Source of the DNA: Tomocerus qinae
Taxonomy: Eukaryota > Arthropoda > Collembola > Entomobryomorpha > Tomoceridae
NCBI GenBank assembly: GCA_020055645.1
Contig: CM034547.1
Coordinates: forward strand, 11,688,513 to 11,752,512
Reading direction: 5' to 3'
DNA length: 64,000 nucleotides
A program made the translations under genes and the position numbers. The notes under the pieces were generated by a model. It had not been told where the DNA came from. It saw nothing but the letters and a program-made list of their open reading frames with translations, and searched no databases. Positions 25,502 to 39,300 of the stretch are shown here, piece by piece; position 1 is the stretch's first letter; each line of letters begins with the position of its first letter.

Positions 25502-26992
25502 TTCTTGGCAACTGTACTACTTATTTCAGCTACAAACTACTGTAGTTAATTACTCTAGTTGTACACATCGAATTATGATACAACTTGCTTTACTTCGCCA
25601 CTAAATTCTCCAAATAGTTCACAACCCCGGCCTTAAATCTTCCCTCCTGATTTGAACAAATGTACCCAATCTGAAGACTTAATAATAATAATAAGAGTAA
25701 AATGTATTCTTCTCATTGAAATTCTATCGTTTTCTTTCGCGCAATTTATTAACAGCAAAATTTTTCACTTTTATATTACTTCTTCGTAAATAGACGTAAA
25801 ATGCATTGTTTCACTATATCGATCTAACCTAAGTATTAAACGAGAATATATTATATTATTGATAAGTTAATTTGTAAAATCCATAAAATAGTAACTTTTG
25901 CACTTACGAAATCATGATAAAGTGCCTAAAGATAGTATATAGACTTAGAAGGTATAACTGTATTGACAAATATTAGTAACAAAAGTAAGGATGAATTATC
26001 ATTAACTGTGCATTATGCCTTTTGACAGATAAATACATGCGCAATTATTATATGATTAGATAAATACTAAATGCACTAGATTCAGTGGATTGATTGTATA
26101 AAATTATAGTGTAAACATTCGGTAGGGTTAGGAAGTTCTATGTAATTAATGATTATTATCGGGAAAATTACGTCACATTACTGAATGCGTATTGCAATTG
26201 CAACTAGATATTTTGTTATAATTAAGGTACACTTTGAACATTAACCTCATTCATATAAGCTAAGAAAAAATTTGCGTTACGAAAGTAAACGTACATAAAT
26301 GTGTTTCAGTAGTAAATAGTCATTAAGCGTAAATATTTGTTTAGCATCTCACATCAATTTTGTGTCGTATTTAAAAAATACATTTCCTGAAATAGAGCAC
26401 TTTCGTACACTCAAGAATCTATAGCTAAATATTACATTATAGTCTACACTTTATACAGATTAAAATGCTTTCATAATTGTGTCTCATGATTTTATACATC
26501 CATTACATTGGTTATCTACAAAACCAAACAACTAGTAACTTTTACTTTACAATATCAACATACGGAGAGTTACCTCATGCTTACTCATATTATTTGCCCA
26601 GCAAATTAGAGTGTACATACATACCTTACCTAAATACATTTACTAGTTTACATTATCTGAGATATATATTATAATTCCAGTAAGCTTCAATAATCATTGA
26701 AAAATCCAGCTGTAATTTTTATATTATTGTGGATGAGATAATTAAATATAATGGTTTCTGCCTATCAGATCTACAACACTAGTTTACACGTTTTGTATTG
26801 AGTATGGCGATTACTATAATATATTTTGATACAGCTCTATAGTTTACTGTCTAAAGGTTTATGTCCTTGTATATAGCTGTTTTCATGATATCTGCGATTA
26901 CTGCGATAAGTAGTAGAGTAAGAGTAGGTGCCTAAAACACTTAGAGAGAGAACACCTACAAAAACAGAAGCAGCTAACCGTTTATATATCTA
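25502..26992. other. Intergenic region between convergent genes
   Basis: About 1.5 kb of AT-rich DNA between two facing stop codons. It should contain both 3' UTRs and their cleavage sites. I see no coding exon; ORF 26477-26674 is AT-rich and without similarity. Confidence 0.6.
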
Positions 26993-27332
26993 TTATTTAT
27001 ACTGTCGTATCCGTTTTTTGTGAGATGTTAGAAGGTCTGCAGTTTCAAGAAGGTTCAACGATAACGGTAAGGGCAAAACTTTGCCTTTTCGTTTCCTTCT
27101 TGATGCTGCGCTATTACCTGCTGTCCCACTTGGTAAGGGAAGCAAAGGCTTTTCATTATCTGGTAGACTGCTGGCACTATCATATTGTGATTGATTGTCA
27201 CTCGTATCCTCTCGACTGCTATCAGAAGAATCAGATCGACTTAACAGACTTTCACGCCTTTCTCCTTCACCCGTAGCCACTGTCAACGTTTCTTTCTTCC
27301 GTATGAGGCTCAGCTCCAATCTTCGTAGGAAT
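26993..27332 (-). CDS. Receptor exon (C-terminus)
   Basis: FLRRLELSLIRKKETLTVAT then acidic/serine sequence (SRSDSSDSSREDTSDN), a Pro/Leu stretch and a basic amphipathic end finishing SHKKRIRQYK and stop TAA at 26,995-26,993. Acceptor TTCCAG|A. The C-terminus is not a class I PDZ ligand. Confidence 0.85.
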
Positions 27333-30300
27333 CTGGAATTAGAAAACTTCCATTACACACCGCTACTAATAATAATGTACATTATCCTTATGTTATTTCA
27401 TCTCAGGATTTCTAGTGCTAAGTAGGTGTTTGTACGTGACGCTACTGGGGACAGGTTAATAAGCTACAAGATAAGTAACTGAGAATTGGGAATGGTTAAA
27501 ACTAACTGTACTACTCCAGTAGATTAGTAGGGTATAAAAGAAACTACTCACATTCACAAAACGATTAAACATCAAGCAAACACGTAATACAGCTTTCATA
27601 AAATTGTCAATCTACCAATGCAGGTCTCTTAAGGAAACTATTAAATAGGAAAGGATGGTAGCAGGTCATTCCATATAATCACAATACGAGCCCTGAATAT
27701 TTAGAGGATGAGTAAAATCGCAATGAGGACAAGAGATAGAGAAAATAAAACCTTATTTGATGGCTGATGGTACGTAGCCGGGATATTTTACGACGAGCCG
27801 GACTATTTGACATCTCGATTGCCATTCCAGGCGCTCTGCTCGTACCAGGACTTGCACGCATAAAATCCTTATCGCTTTTCATTTCCTCTCCTTCGGCCTA
27901 AAAATATCGGTCATATTATATAAGTTGAGAACAACTCAAGGAAGCAGCAGGAGGGTGCAAGTTACGAATACAGACTATGTTACACAATTCTATGACGCAT
28001 AACATATCAAAAACTCTAAAACTATTACAGGTTAGAAGGTGTATGGATGTACTTACTGAGAACAAGGTACAAAGTACAAACCACAGTAATTCTGTTACAC
28101 TTCACCTCTTGGTTACATTTTACATGGAAAAATCTCTTTCGAATCATAAGAGATAAACACTAACCTACATATCAAATAAAGAACATGTTACACTTTTCAC
28201 CCTACAAACAACTACTACTACATACTGAGTTTCTTCACTGGGGTACTAATTTAGGTAGTGACATTGACTTTTATAAAAATTCTAATAAACACGTAAGGCT
28301 CTCCACAGGAGCCAGACGTCCAAGCAGTATATTTACTACTTAAATAAAGTCATAGTACTGCAGCTAAAGAATTTCATAGCTATTGCACGTACTTACGTAC
28401 GTCAATTAAATCTACTTTAACTGAGTTTTGCTCAAGAAAAATTACTTACTTTAGCCCATAAGATAAAGTACAGTAATATCATGACTGAAGCAAAGTAGAT
28501 TAAAACCACTACTAGCCTATATTTTTTGAAGTTATGTGCGCATTAGCAATTTACACTTTACTAAGCATTGGTTTGGTCAGAGAGAAAAAATGCGCGTTTT
28601 GCTACCGAGTCAAAAAAATACATTTTAGCTATATAGTAGGTTAAAGCCTAAGGTTCTCATTTTGAAAAAATATTACATAGCATAAGAAATTTCATGAATT
28701 GAAGACTCTTTTCACCATTTAATTTAGTCTGCGCCGACGAAAAGAGCGAGTGCATGTGTATTTATGTTTCTAGATGTGCACAATGTCAATTATCCCCGAG
28801 TCACTCCACATATACGGGGGAGAGATCTGGAGCTAAAAAACTATCATTTTCTTTTCTTGCATTTAAGAAACATAAACAAGCATAAACACATTTGGTATAT
28901 ATATTAAAACAACCTGATAGGGAGATGAAGGATTTTTAGTGGAATCTTCAAGAGAGGCAGCAGGGGACCCTGGCGTCTTACTGGGAGATCGGACAGAAGA
29001 ACAAGGGCTTTCCAAATCCAACAGCGAAGTCCTGTCCGAAATTCCTAGCAAAGAGTCTGGCTGTGTTTGGTGTTGAAGAGAATTGACACTGCCTCTACTC
29101 CTGGAAGATAAAGTAGCAGATAAAAACATTTATTTCTTCGTAGTATAATTTAGTAGTTAAAAGAAGCATATGATATAATGTTATCTACATTCCGTACTAC
29201 GATTTAGGAGGTACTAACAAAAGATATGCTTATACTAACTTAATCGTCTCAATATGCATATAATTATATAAAATCTTTCCAAAGGAGAAACTATTTAGTT
29301 CAGTCAAGGATTATTTAGATAATGAATTATGCTACAGTCACACATTACGCTGCTACGGAGTATATAATACAGAGAAAAGGGGCAAGAAGCCAAAAAGTGT
29401 CGTTATTTAGTCATTTTAATTCACATTCATGCAAATCCAGTAAAATACGACGAGAAAATTAATGATAATGTAGATGTGGGTAGACTTTAAGAGAAGACGA
29501 CAGCGTAAAATAACCATTATAGTATTCATTCAGAGATTCATGGGTGTGATAAAATTCGATTCTTATCTCTATTTTCATTCATGACTTTGGCATTTAAACA
29601 AAACTAGTATTTTGTTTGTGGTTCTCTCGTGACTTGTGAGCAGCCTGACTGAAGAAGAGTTATTAAGACCACAAAATACATTGGAATGTACAACCACTAA
29701 CTACGTAAGTTTTTCGACTGAGCACAAGTAAATAACAGAGAGTGGGAGTTTTAGCTGACAGCTAGAATGGTGAACATGTTCAGTCAGATAACGCAAATTG
29801 AGACTTTAAAAGCCTTGGTTGACAATGAGACATATAAAAGATTATTTTTGAAGGGGAAATGTGACATAAATGTAAATAAGACTGTCACTGTCGGATAGGT
29901 TAGGTTTTCTAGTTCACCACTGCAGCGTTGAACCTGCATTTGAAAACTAAAAATAATGACAATGGCCATAATGAAGCCTTCACTTAAGTTTCTATTGATG
30001 ACGGGCATGGTTTTGCATTTTGTGTACAATTATTTCTGACAGTACGAAAATGCATAGATCAAGTATTTGGAATATTTGTCAAATGGAAAGAGTATTGAAC
30101 TAAAAGGTTGTGAAAATACGTGGGAAAGTAACCTTGTAGAATTGAGACTCTCGGACGATGATGAAGTGGCATCTAAATTTGGCTGGGCCCTGACCCGTCT
30201 TTTCGGACTAGATCGTTTTGCTCCACCTCCTCCTGGGAGTAAATGTTCTCGTGCAAGTGTCAAAGGTAAATCGAGAATAATACCCGAGGAAGATCCCTTT

Positions 30301-33300
30301 TCTAAATCTGCTTGATTTGTTGCATTGGGTTGAGAGCTTGTGTCTCCTGGCGCACGGGCAACTGCTACTTTATTATTTTTCAGCATTCTTCTGTCTTTTC
30401 TTCTTCCAGACCGTCGAATTTGTTGCTGATGACTGAGAAAATTGAGACTTAATTTATTTTCATTATTTGCTGTAGGAACTTCTGAGCTCGGACAGTCATA
30501 CATGCCATCGGAGTCAGTAATGGGGGATGTGAGTCCTCCAGGGAATCCAAATCCCGTCGCACTCAGATCACTAATTGGACTATCGCTTCTAGAACTGACA
30601 GGTGAAAGTCTACGCTCTTTGTCTGTAGGAATATCAATGATTTGTCCATTAGCACTGTTTAGGTTCACACTAGTATTCGAATCGGATAGAATCAGGGATA
30701 TCATAACACCATTTGGATTTGCTGTCGGATCAAACGAATTTAGTTTGGAGTCTAAACTCTCTCCTTTCAACTGGCTTCTTCGATCTCTATCTGGGAGATT
30801 TGCAGATCTGCCTAAAGTTTCATTTGAAGCATTTCCAGCGAGACATCTTAAATTTGAAGTTTCATTCATATCTAAACTTCTGCTTTTTGGCATGTTCTTT
30901 CTGGGAACCTGGAGCAAATTGTGCAAACATTTCATTTCTTCAGAGATTTGTGCAATATTTGATTTTTCTACTGGGGTTAGTGGCGGGTTCTCCATTTCCG
31001 ACATTGTGGCAACACATTCTAAGTCCGTTTCCACTTCCACAGCCGAGTCAGTCTCAATTTCTGCGTTATCATTATCATTTTTATCATTGAACTCTGTCTC
31101 AGTTTTTTCGCTGAAAATCATCAAATTATCACAGATGAGGTTAGAAGACAAGGACACAAGGGGTGACGTTGCATTTAAAGAACAACGTCGGGGAGTCAAA
31201 GATGATTTTCGAGAGGTTGCTGGGGTAAGCGAAGATCTTCGTACTATATGATGTCCTGGCTTGTGTTCGTGAGCTCCATTGTGATAATCATCAGTTTCGC
31301 ACGAACAAAGGGGACTTACAGAAGGGCATCGAGACGGACAAGGACTGGCCATGGAAGAATAACCAGATGTACTCAAATTGGATTCAGAAGGAACTCGATC
31401 TGAAGTGCCGGCAAACGGACTCAAAAATGTCAAATTAGGTCGACGTATCAATTTTCTCACTGGAGTATCAGAGTCAGATTCTGCTTCGGAGCTTTGATTT
31501 ATTGTAATCATTGGCGGAGCGAGAGGATTATCCCAAGGCTTTATCGAGGGAGGGAGAAGTGAGTGCGGGGAAAATTCTCTTCCTGAATTCTTGTCATGGA
31601 AAAGATATGGCATTGGAAACTTTGGTGTTAACTCGTCTACTGGAGTAGCAAATTCTACATTTAGGACCGGGAGGACAATATCTCCTTTTGGATTCGTATC
31701 AGTTGAGTCATCAGTTGAACTACTCGATTTAGTATTTGAAGTTAGAATTTCATTTGCAAAAACTAGCGGCGGAGGCTTTGCTTTAAATCTTGTTGGTCTC
31801 ACAGGCATACTTGTAAAGAAAAATTCTGCTTCTGGCTTCCCTTCTAAAACTGCGTCTGGAGGAACATGTATTAAAACATCAGGAATTACTTCTGATTCAC
31901 CCAAGATTGGTTTTCTATTATCTCTAGAATTCCCCTCTTTTTCTTCGCGATCTTTGCGACTTTGTTCATCCGCGTCTTCTACAGAAATTGATATGATAGG
32001 AATCTGCAGCGTTTTTGGAGAAGGAGACTCTTTTCTAAAAGCATCGTCATCTTCCGAGCTAATCTGAACTTTAATTGTTGGAAGAGTATCTGGAGTATTT
32101 CGCCGCATCATTGGTGAGTGAGCGGGAGTGTGCATAGGAGTCGGCAACGGAGTAGGAACCTCATGTATAGGAGAAAGACAGTAATCCCGCATTGGAACTT
32201 CCAATGTAATACTTGATGCTTGCGCTGATCTCCAGCCGGGTGGTTGACTAAATGGATCTATAACCGGCAGCTCTATAGTGTTCGGCTCGGATGTTGTAAT
32301 TTGAAATGCTGGAGGCCGAAGAGACAGTTGTGAATTTCTGGGAGAACTTGGGGTCGATAATGGAGTCGGACCTGTAAAAAGTAAATTGGTTTGCGTCAGA
32401 AACCCAATAAAAATAAATAGGTAATGACAACATGCAATAAAAACCGCATAATTGAATTACCAGCCGATGATTCTTCATTTTCTGAGTATTGAGGACTGGG
32501 AGGAGCAGAACTAGAGCCTGAAAACCGTCTGAAGAGTGCAAGTAGCGAATCTGCACTGGCCATTTTTGTCATTTTACCCGAGCTTTTGGAATTGGTTGCC
32601 AAAGACAAGCTGCTTGTTGTAGCCGTGGGACTGATACAAATCCGACTTGGAAGTTTTGGAGTGTAAATAGGGTCTGGAGTCGTATCAGAGCTCGACATGT
32701 CCACTCCATCCTGGTCTGTCTCACTATTTCTTCCTCGATTGTACGACTTGCTTCGTCTGAAACGTCCCTTCCTATCTTTCTTTGTTTGTGGCTTAGCAGC
32801 AGCCATCACCGGTTTGTCTTCAGCACAACTCACATCCGAACACGAAGAAGAGGAAGTCATTTCCGTTGCTGCCAGTTTGTCAAGTAATCTCGCAAAAGTA
32901 ACTTTCTTTTCTGCTTTACTCGTTGGAGTAAGTGTGGTCGTAAAACTGGTTTCCGACTCCGTAACTTTAAGATCAGCTGAGAGTGGTGGATCGTTGCCCT
33001 GCATCGATGAGGCTGAGGCCAAACGAAGCCTCTTTTCACTCATTTGGATTATTTCGGCCAGAGTGGGTTTTGGTGTTGCTGGCTTCTGCTCCCCGTCTAA
33101 AGACTGACTTCCACCGGATGACACGAGTTGTTGCAAAATCTGTTGTTTCTCATTCGGATCTCGACGAGCTTGCACAGAGTAATTGCGACGACGGTGGGGA
33201 CTCGGTGTTCCTAAGTACACAACACATCACTGTTCAGTTCAACTCACCAACCAAATTAAATTAACCCTAACCCTACAGACACAAACACAACATAAATACT

Positions 33301-36300
33301 AGAACACGTCTACCAATTTCAAACACTATGAGCTACTACCTACCTTTCCATACCTCTCGTACTACTATTCCATGGAGAATACTTTAAATTAAATTACAGA
33401 CACATTAGTAATCAAGTTACTTTTCCTATTACGTACCAGTGTTTTTGATCATTTACTACATCCCCACATTACCATTATATTCTTGTCCAATGAATACCGT
33501 TCATTCTCCATTTAAAAGTAGGTGAGTGGGGGAACTCGATTTGTATAATCCAATTTTCATTTGATTACTACATCTTTTCACAGACATTATTTTACAAACC
33601 TTTGGTTAGATATATTTTCTCATTTATTTATAACAAACGATGGCTTTTAGTATCAGGAATTAAGAGAATTAAAAATGATTGATAAATTGAAAAGTATGTA
33701 AAACTGTAAATGAGAAAATTGAGAAATTTTGACATTCGCTCACTCGGCAATTGCTTTTCAAAGTCACTACTACAAATCTACAATCAAAATACTACTTTAC
33801 TGCTATAAAGTACTAAGAAAACAGTCCATAGCTTTAGAAAAGACAATAAAATCAAATCAGTACAGATAGTTAGTAAATGAAAAAAAGAATTGTCTTACTC
33901 ATCATACTCCGAGACGGTCTGAGTAAATCATCAAGACTGAAAGTTCTATTTTCGTAAGTGTGTGGACTAGTTGCAGTAACGGAGACAGCAGAAGTAGCCG
34001 AAGACAAAGACAAAAGTGATGGCTTTCGGATACCGAATCTTCCAAGGAAAGAGCGTGTGGTTGGGGGACTAGCGGTTTGTTGTGAAGTACCTGGGACAAC
34101 TTCTCCACGAACTCCTCCAAGTGTAGTGGCACTACCTATGCGGATAGAGGAAGGAGACCTTCCAGATACTAATATAGGAATAACACAAAAAGAAGCACAT
34201 GTCAACATCAAAAGCCACAAACATTCCATCAAGCTGACTGACATTGCGGAACATTTACATACAACCCCATTGAATATATAGATCGCCAACAACCATTAAT
34301 TAATATTGGCTATAGAATTAATTATAGTCACTTCTACTACATCGTCTATGTAGTATAATATTTCTGCTTTTTCACTACTAAACTAAATATACATACATTT
34401 ATGTAATGTACGTAAAAGTAAGTTTTGTACGCAATCTACTATAAGTAGTACTTAAGGCAGAATGGACAATTAGATAGGTATTAAAATGAGCTTGACCTGT
34501 TAAGTAAAATATAGCTAAGAAGGTACATAACATAATTGTATGTTATTATGTAAGAAATTGTATTGAAGAAGTCCTATTAATTAGTAAATACTTACTCAAT
34601 CAAAGGCAACAGACAGTATAGCAATCACAATCAGATCACATGATGTTTTGAATTTGATTTTTTTGCTTGTTTGGTTTCGTGTGTAAGTTTTTGTGTGTTT
34701 TTGAGAGAGTCAAGAGTTGTGCAGGTGGACAACAACATGGACAACATTCATTCTTGTGGGCGAGTGACCACTAGAGATAGACATAGAGAACAACATGGAC
34801 CAAACGAACTTAGAGAAGAAAAATACAAATGTCAATTCAGTTCAATCAAATCAACCCAAATTGACTTTCGTGCTGGAGAGGCAAACAAAGCTTCTAGTTT
34901 TAACAAATGCAAGTAAAATGCATAACAAGAACAACATTCTATAGAGGGAAAGGGAAGAAGAAATCCTAGATCACTAACAATGCACAGACACAGACAAATA
35001 ATTTGAAAACATAGACACACAAGTGAGGTGACATTGACATTCCATGCAAAAGGGAAGAGAAAGCGGCCTACCACTTTGTAACCTTTTCAATATGATAGCT
35101 ACTTTAATTACTGTAATGTGTACAATAGCGAATGGATACCTACAAATCATAAAATTGCATGTTTACTTTCAAAAGGTAGGCTGCTTTAATTGCCACGCTT
35201 AACTCGCTCCAGTTTTGTGGCTACAGACCTACATGTAATCTACTCAACTATAGTATCTACTGAACTACTCATTAGATTCTAACAGACAACTCTACTACTA
35301 GTGGTAAGTTATAAACTATCTTTAAACTGTGAGATTACAGTCTTAGTAGCTAAATTGTATAGTGAATTGTGTTGTGGAGTCAAGTCACAGTTTGTTTTGC
35401 CTTTAGATTGAGTGTATGAATGCTGCCTACTGCACTGACAACCAGAATATATATTCTCAGCTTAGCTCTACTTTTACAAAGACAGAGACTAATTTTCCGT
35501 TTATCTACCAGCTTATTTCTAGTGACAGAGATGAAGGGGGCATTGTAAAAGACCAAAAACTTCTCATCCTTTCTACTCAAACATCTCCCATTACGTTTAC
35601 TACCACTTTGATGATGATGACTAAACTAAATTTCCAACCGTTTTGCATGTTATACCTATTTTGTACTGAAATCTGCTATAACTATGCCATTTGTGTTTTG
35701 CAACACATAATTCATCATTCGAATTGTCAACTATGAATACATACCTGGCTGTTACTACAAGTATGCAATTGCAAGGAATTTATATGCTTATGATCCAATA
35801 ATCTCTAGTGTTTTTTTTCGTAGAAATGTAAATTGTAACAATAAGTTATTTTTTGTAATTACAACTATAGTATTTCATAAAATGGAGATTATGTATACCT
35901 GATCTATCCCTCGACAGTATTTTACAAGTAAGTCTCTAAACAGCTCGCTGGGGGCAGTACATCTACGCAAAATGCCTTCAAAGATTACATACAGTACTGG
36001 GGTAGAAATTATATGTATAATTAGTAAATCTATGAATTAGTAGTATAGAAATTATAAACATGATTTGAAGAAAATTAAAACCAAGCTTCAACATTAATTA
36101 AAAAAATATACTGCGAGTATTACTGTTACTTAATAACAAAGTAGATAACATATGAAGGGCAAAGAAGTAGCAATCGTTAAACTATACATCATAATACATA
36201 ACATTATAAGGACTGTGTACACTGTGAATTACCTGGTGCCTATTACAAGGACTTTATGTGACATAGGTCTTCCTTCAAAATAAACTAAGCAGCTTATGAG

Positions 36301-39300
36301 AGAAAGAAATGCCAAAAACCGACTCAGATTCAACCTCAACTATAATTGAGCTGTCGTTTTTAGTTCTTACAGTTTATTCCCAAAACCAAAGCTTCCTTGC
36401 TAGTCGGAAACAGAAGTTTTCACTTTTTGTAGACGTCATTGTAAACATAGTTACTTCAAAGAAAGTATGTAATATTCCCAAAATGACATTTTAGTAATTA
36501 TGATGTTGCCAACGGCCTAAAAAGCCTACACGGTAAACACTTAAGTTCCTATGTTGTGTAACTTATATAATAGAACAGTTACATACATAATCTAATACAC
36601 TTGCATCGTATAATACATACATATAATGAAAATTGTAGATCGGCATTGTAAAAAAGTTTTAAAGGTAATGTCAAATCTCTCCCGAAAGTAATTTATGTGA
36701 CAGCATGTAATTTAATTAGATTTCACCGAGAGACATACAACGATAAAAAGGGTGAAAAATAATGAAGTTCTTTGAAGGCAGTATGAGACATGTTGGCACT
36801 GTAGTAGTGTCGCCAACAGGATGCCATATACCACTATGGTATGTAAGTTGAGGTAAAAAAGACATAAATGCATCATATGGCTAGCATGTAGGTCGCGGTC
36901 ACGTTTACATACACGTATGTCTACATGGCTGGACAGACGACAGAATTGTATGCTCTGAACACCTTAGCTACCTACCCCAAGTTAAATAACTTAAGCCGCA
37001 TGGAGAAAACTACAACATCACAATGCATACAAGTTTAAGCAAGGCCATAACAGATAATGCACGTTAATTGCGGTTCATGCAGCATATGCGAAGTTGTTTC
37101 ATGTAACAAAATGCCATCAAAATACATATTTAGCGTTATACATACATCGCTCTAAATCTAAAGTCACAGTGCAGTTTATGATATATGTAACTATAGTATG
37201 ATAATCAGTATTAAGTATGTAGAAAGATATTAAAGAGAAAGTAGAGAGTATAAGAAACAGTATTAGAATGATATAAGAAGTAAGAATTAAGTATAAAGTT
37301 GCAAACGAAAGGTTATTCCGTCTATTTGGATATTAGAAAGAAGAGAAAAATTTCAATAGAGTGAAAGCAAGCGTACCCCATGAAATGCCACGATTTCGAT
37401 CCGGGTCTTCGTTTAGGAGCTTCTCCAGCTTCTCAGGGAAATGTCGCTTGAGACACCAAATAAGACCAATGACTCCGAGAACTACAGTGACGGTGATGAG
37501 ACCGAGCCAGAATGGCTCTTCTAGCATTCGTTGGGATAATGGCTTGTAGGGAATGTGCTGCATGCGGGCTTCGCATTGAGGACCTGAGAAAAACAAAAGA
37601 ATCCCTTTTACTATCAAGAACCATTTTACCCGGTATTAATATCAATACAATTAGTTAGTACTGAGATACTTAAGGAGCTGCCAGGGAGAAGAAATTTCAT
37701 ATTTTCAAACGCTTGAAAGTGAAAAATTCAGGAAATGGAAAACACTGTCATTCTACTGATAAATTCTTTGTGTGAGCAAAAAAGTACGTTGTAGCTTAAA
37801 ATTGTTAGAATAACTACCAGAGATAACAAATGTATTTTCCACGTCCAAAAATATGAACCCTGAGAGTTTCAGAGCTTTCAAATTCATGTTCCAGTACACT
37901 GAACCTGACCTAATTAGGTGAGCAGACCTTTGTGAAATATAAATCTTATCATCTTAAGTGTTATGGGGAAAGGAAATAGTCCCCAAAAGGAACAGAATGC
38001 AATAAACCACCAATATTCCTATTGAGAGACAATGAAGGAACTTTGCTTTGTACTTTGCATATTAAAATTTCAGCCAACTGTGGAGATCGATTGATTTTTA
38101 TTACATTTGTGAATGGTGGCGGAAATTATGGGGTGCTTTGAAGCAACGGTAATGCAATTCAAAGAGACATTTGTACTTTTGTCTATAGGAAAATCTTACT
38201 AAGCTGTTCTACATTAGTCATTTGTTTTAAAGATCGTAGGTTTGACTTGGCTCTCACATCCATTTCATAAAACATATTACTTGCATGCAAAATACATAAA
38301 CTTCAGACAAAAACGAATAGGGAAAATGGCATTATATTAATTTGGCTTCATTTTAATCCAATGAGGATTTTCTTTTCCGTACTTTCTCGACAGAAAGTTT
38401 TAATTGCCCACTCTGTAATAACTTTTATTTAGTTCATCTTGGCTCACTTGTTTTTCTTTCACTAGTCTTCTGGGCAGTCGCTGCATTAATAAAGATTATG
38501 AGTTCCTAGTTAACTTGAAAATTAGATAACAGGGACTGAAAATGAGTAAGTGGAAAAGCAAAGAAAATAAAGACATTAAAAAGAAAGTTGGGAAACACTT
38601 TTCCTTTCACTTTGTGTGATTGTTCGTGCCTTGGCAAGTCATCGTTTCAATGGATCGAAAAACAATATCGCTAAAGTAAACAAAGACGAGAATGTTCCTG
38701 CACTTACGAACCATCAATATATCGTTGAAACTCTGTATTTCAGTCTTGTTCCTTTTTGTACAGAATAAAACTCTTCTCGGACACCTATTCTGTGAGGTAA
38801 ATGGCACCTTGTGTAATGTAGCAAGTGAAAAGACCGGAATAAGGAAGAAGTTATCTGAGAATGATGGATTGCTTTAGTCTGTTAGCCTTACCTCTACACT
38901 TTCTTCAGTTACGAAAAAGAATATGGATTTTCCATGTCAGGAAAAACCATTGCACGGAGAAAGAAACACGGAAGAACAAAAGGTGTTCTACATTCGAACA
39001 AAGTAAGAAATACAAAAGATGGTAAAAGTAAAAAAAGTAAAAGTGATCGAAAACCGGTTTTCACAAAGCCATTGCTTTGCTTTTAGAAATCTTCTCAAAG
39101 GGATACTTTCTCCGACATTTTGATTGAGTATTATTCCTATATCTTCAATAATACCTAAATGCTTCATTGATGACATTTAATACATAAATTACTATACTTT
39201 CACTCCTTATCTTTTGTTTCTTTACTTTTCTTTTTTCCGCGCGGGAATTTAAGTTAGTCAATTTTCATTGAAACGTGTACAAAAAAACCTAAGACGAAGA

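Noticed and set aside
27025..27425. Two overlapping plus-strand ORFs of 83 and 76 codons
   Set aside because: Antisense to the receptor's last exon and its flank; no independent support.
30713..31090. 125-codon plus-strand ORF
   Set aside because: Third-frame shadow inside the long tail exon.
30442..31251. 269-codon plus-strand ORF
   Set aside because: Entirely antisense to the 2.2-kb tail exon, whose frame is supported by compatible splice borders on both sides. The plus frame is open because of the serine/proline codon bias of the minus strand.
31591..32067. 158-codon plus-strand ORF
   Set aside because: Antisense shadow of the same tail exon; no domain and no splice partners.
32697..33107. 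136-codon plus-strand ORF
   Set aside because: Antisense to tail exon 2; explained by its serine- and lysine-rich coding.
33258..33282. TAACCCTAACCCTA, telomere-like
   Set aside because: Only about two units; far too short to be a telomeric array.
38988..39176. 62-codon minus ORF between the EGF and membrane exons with a hydrophobic end
   Set aside because: The EGF 3 domain completes exactly by joining 39,409 to 37,583 (WWEG-PQCEA), so no exon is needed between them.
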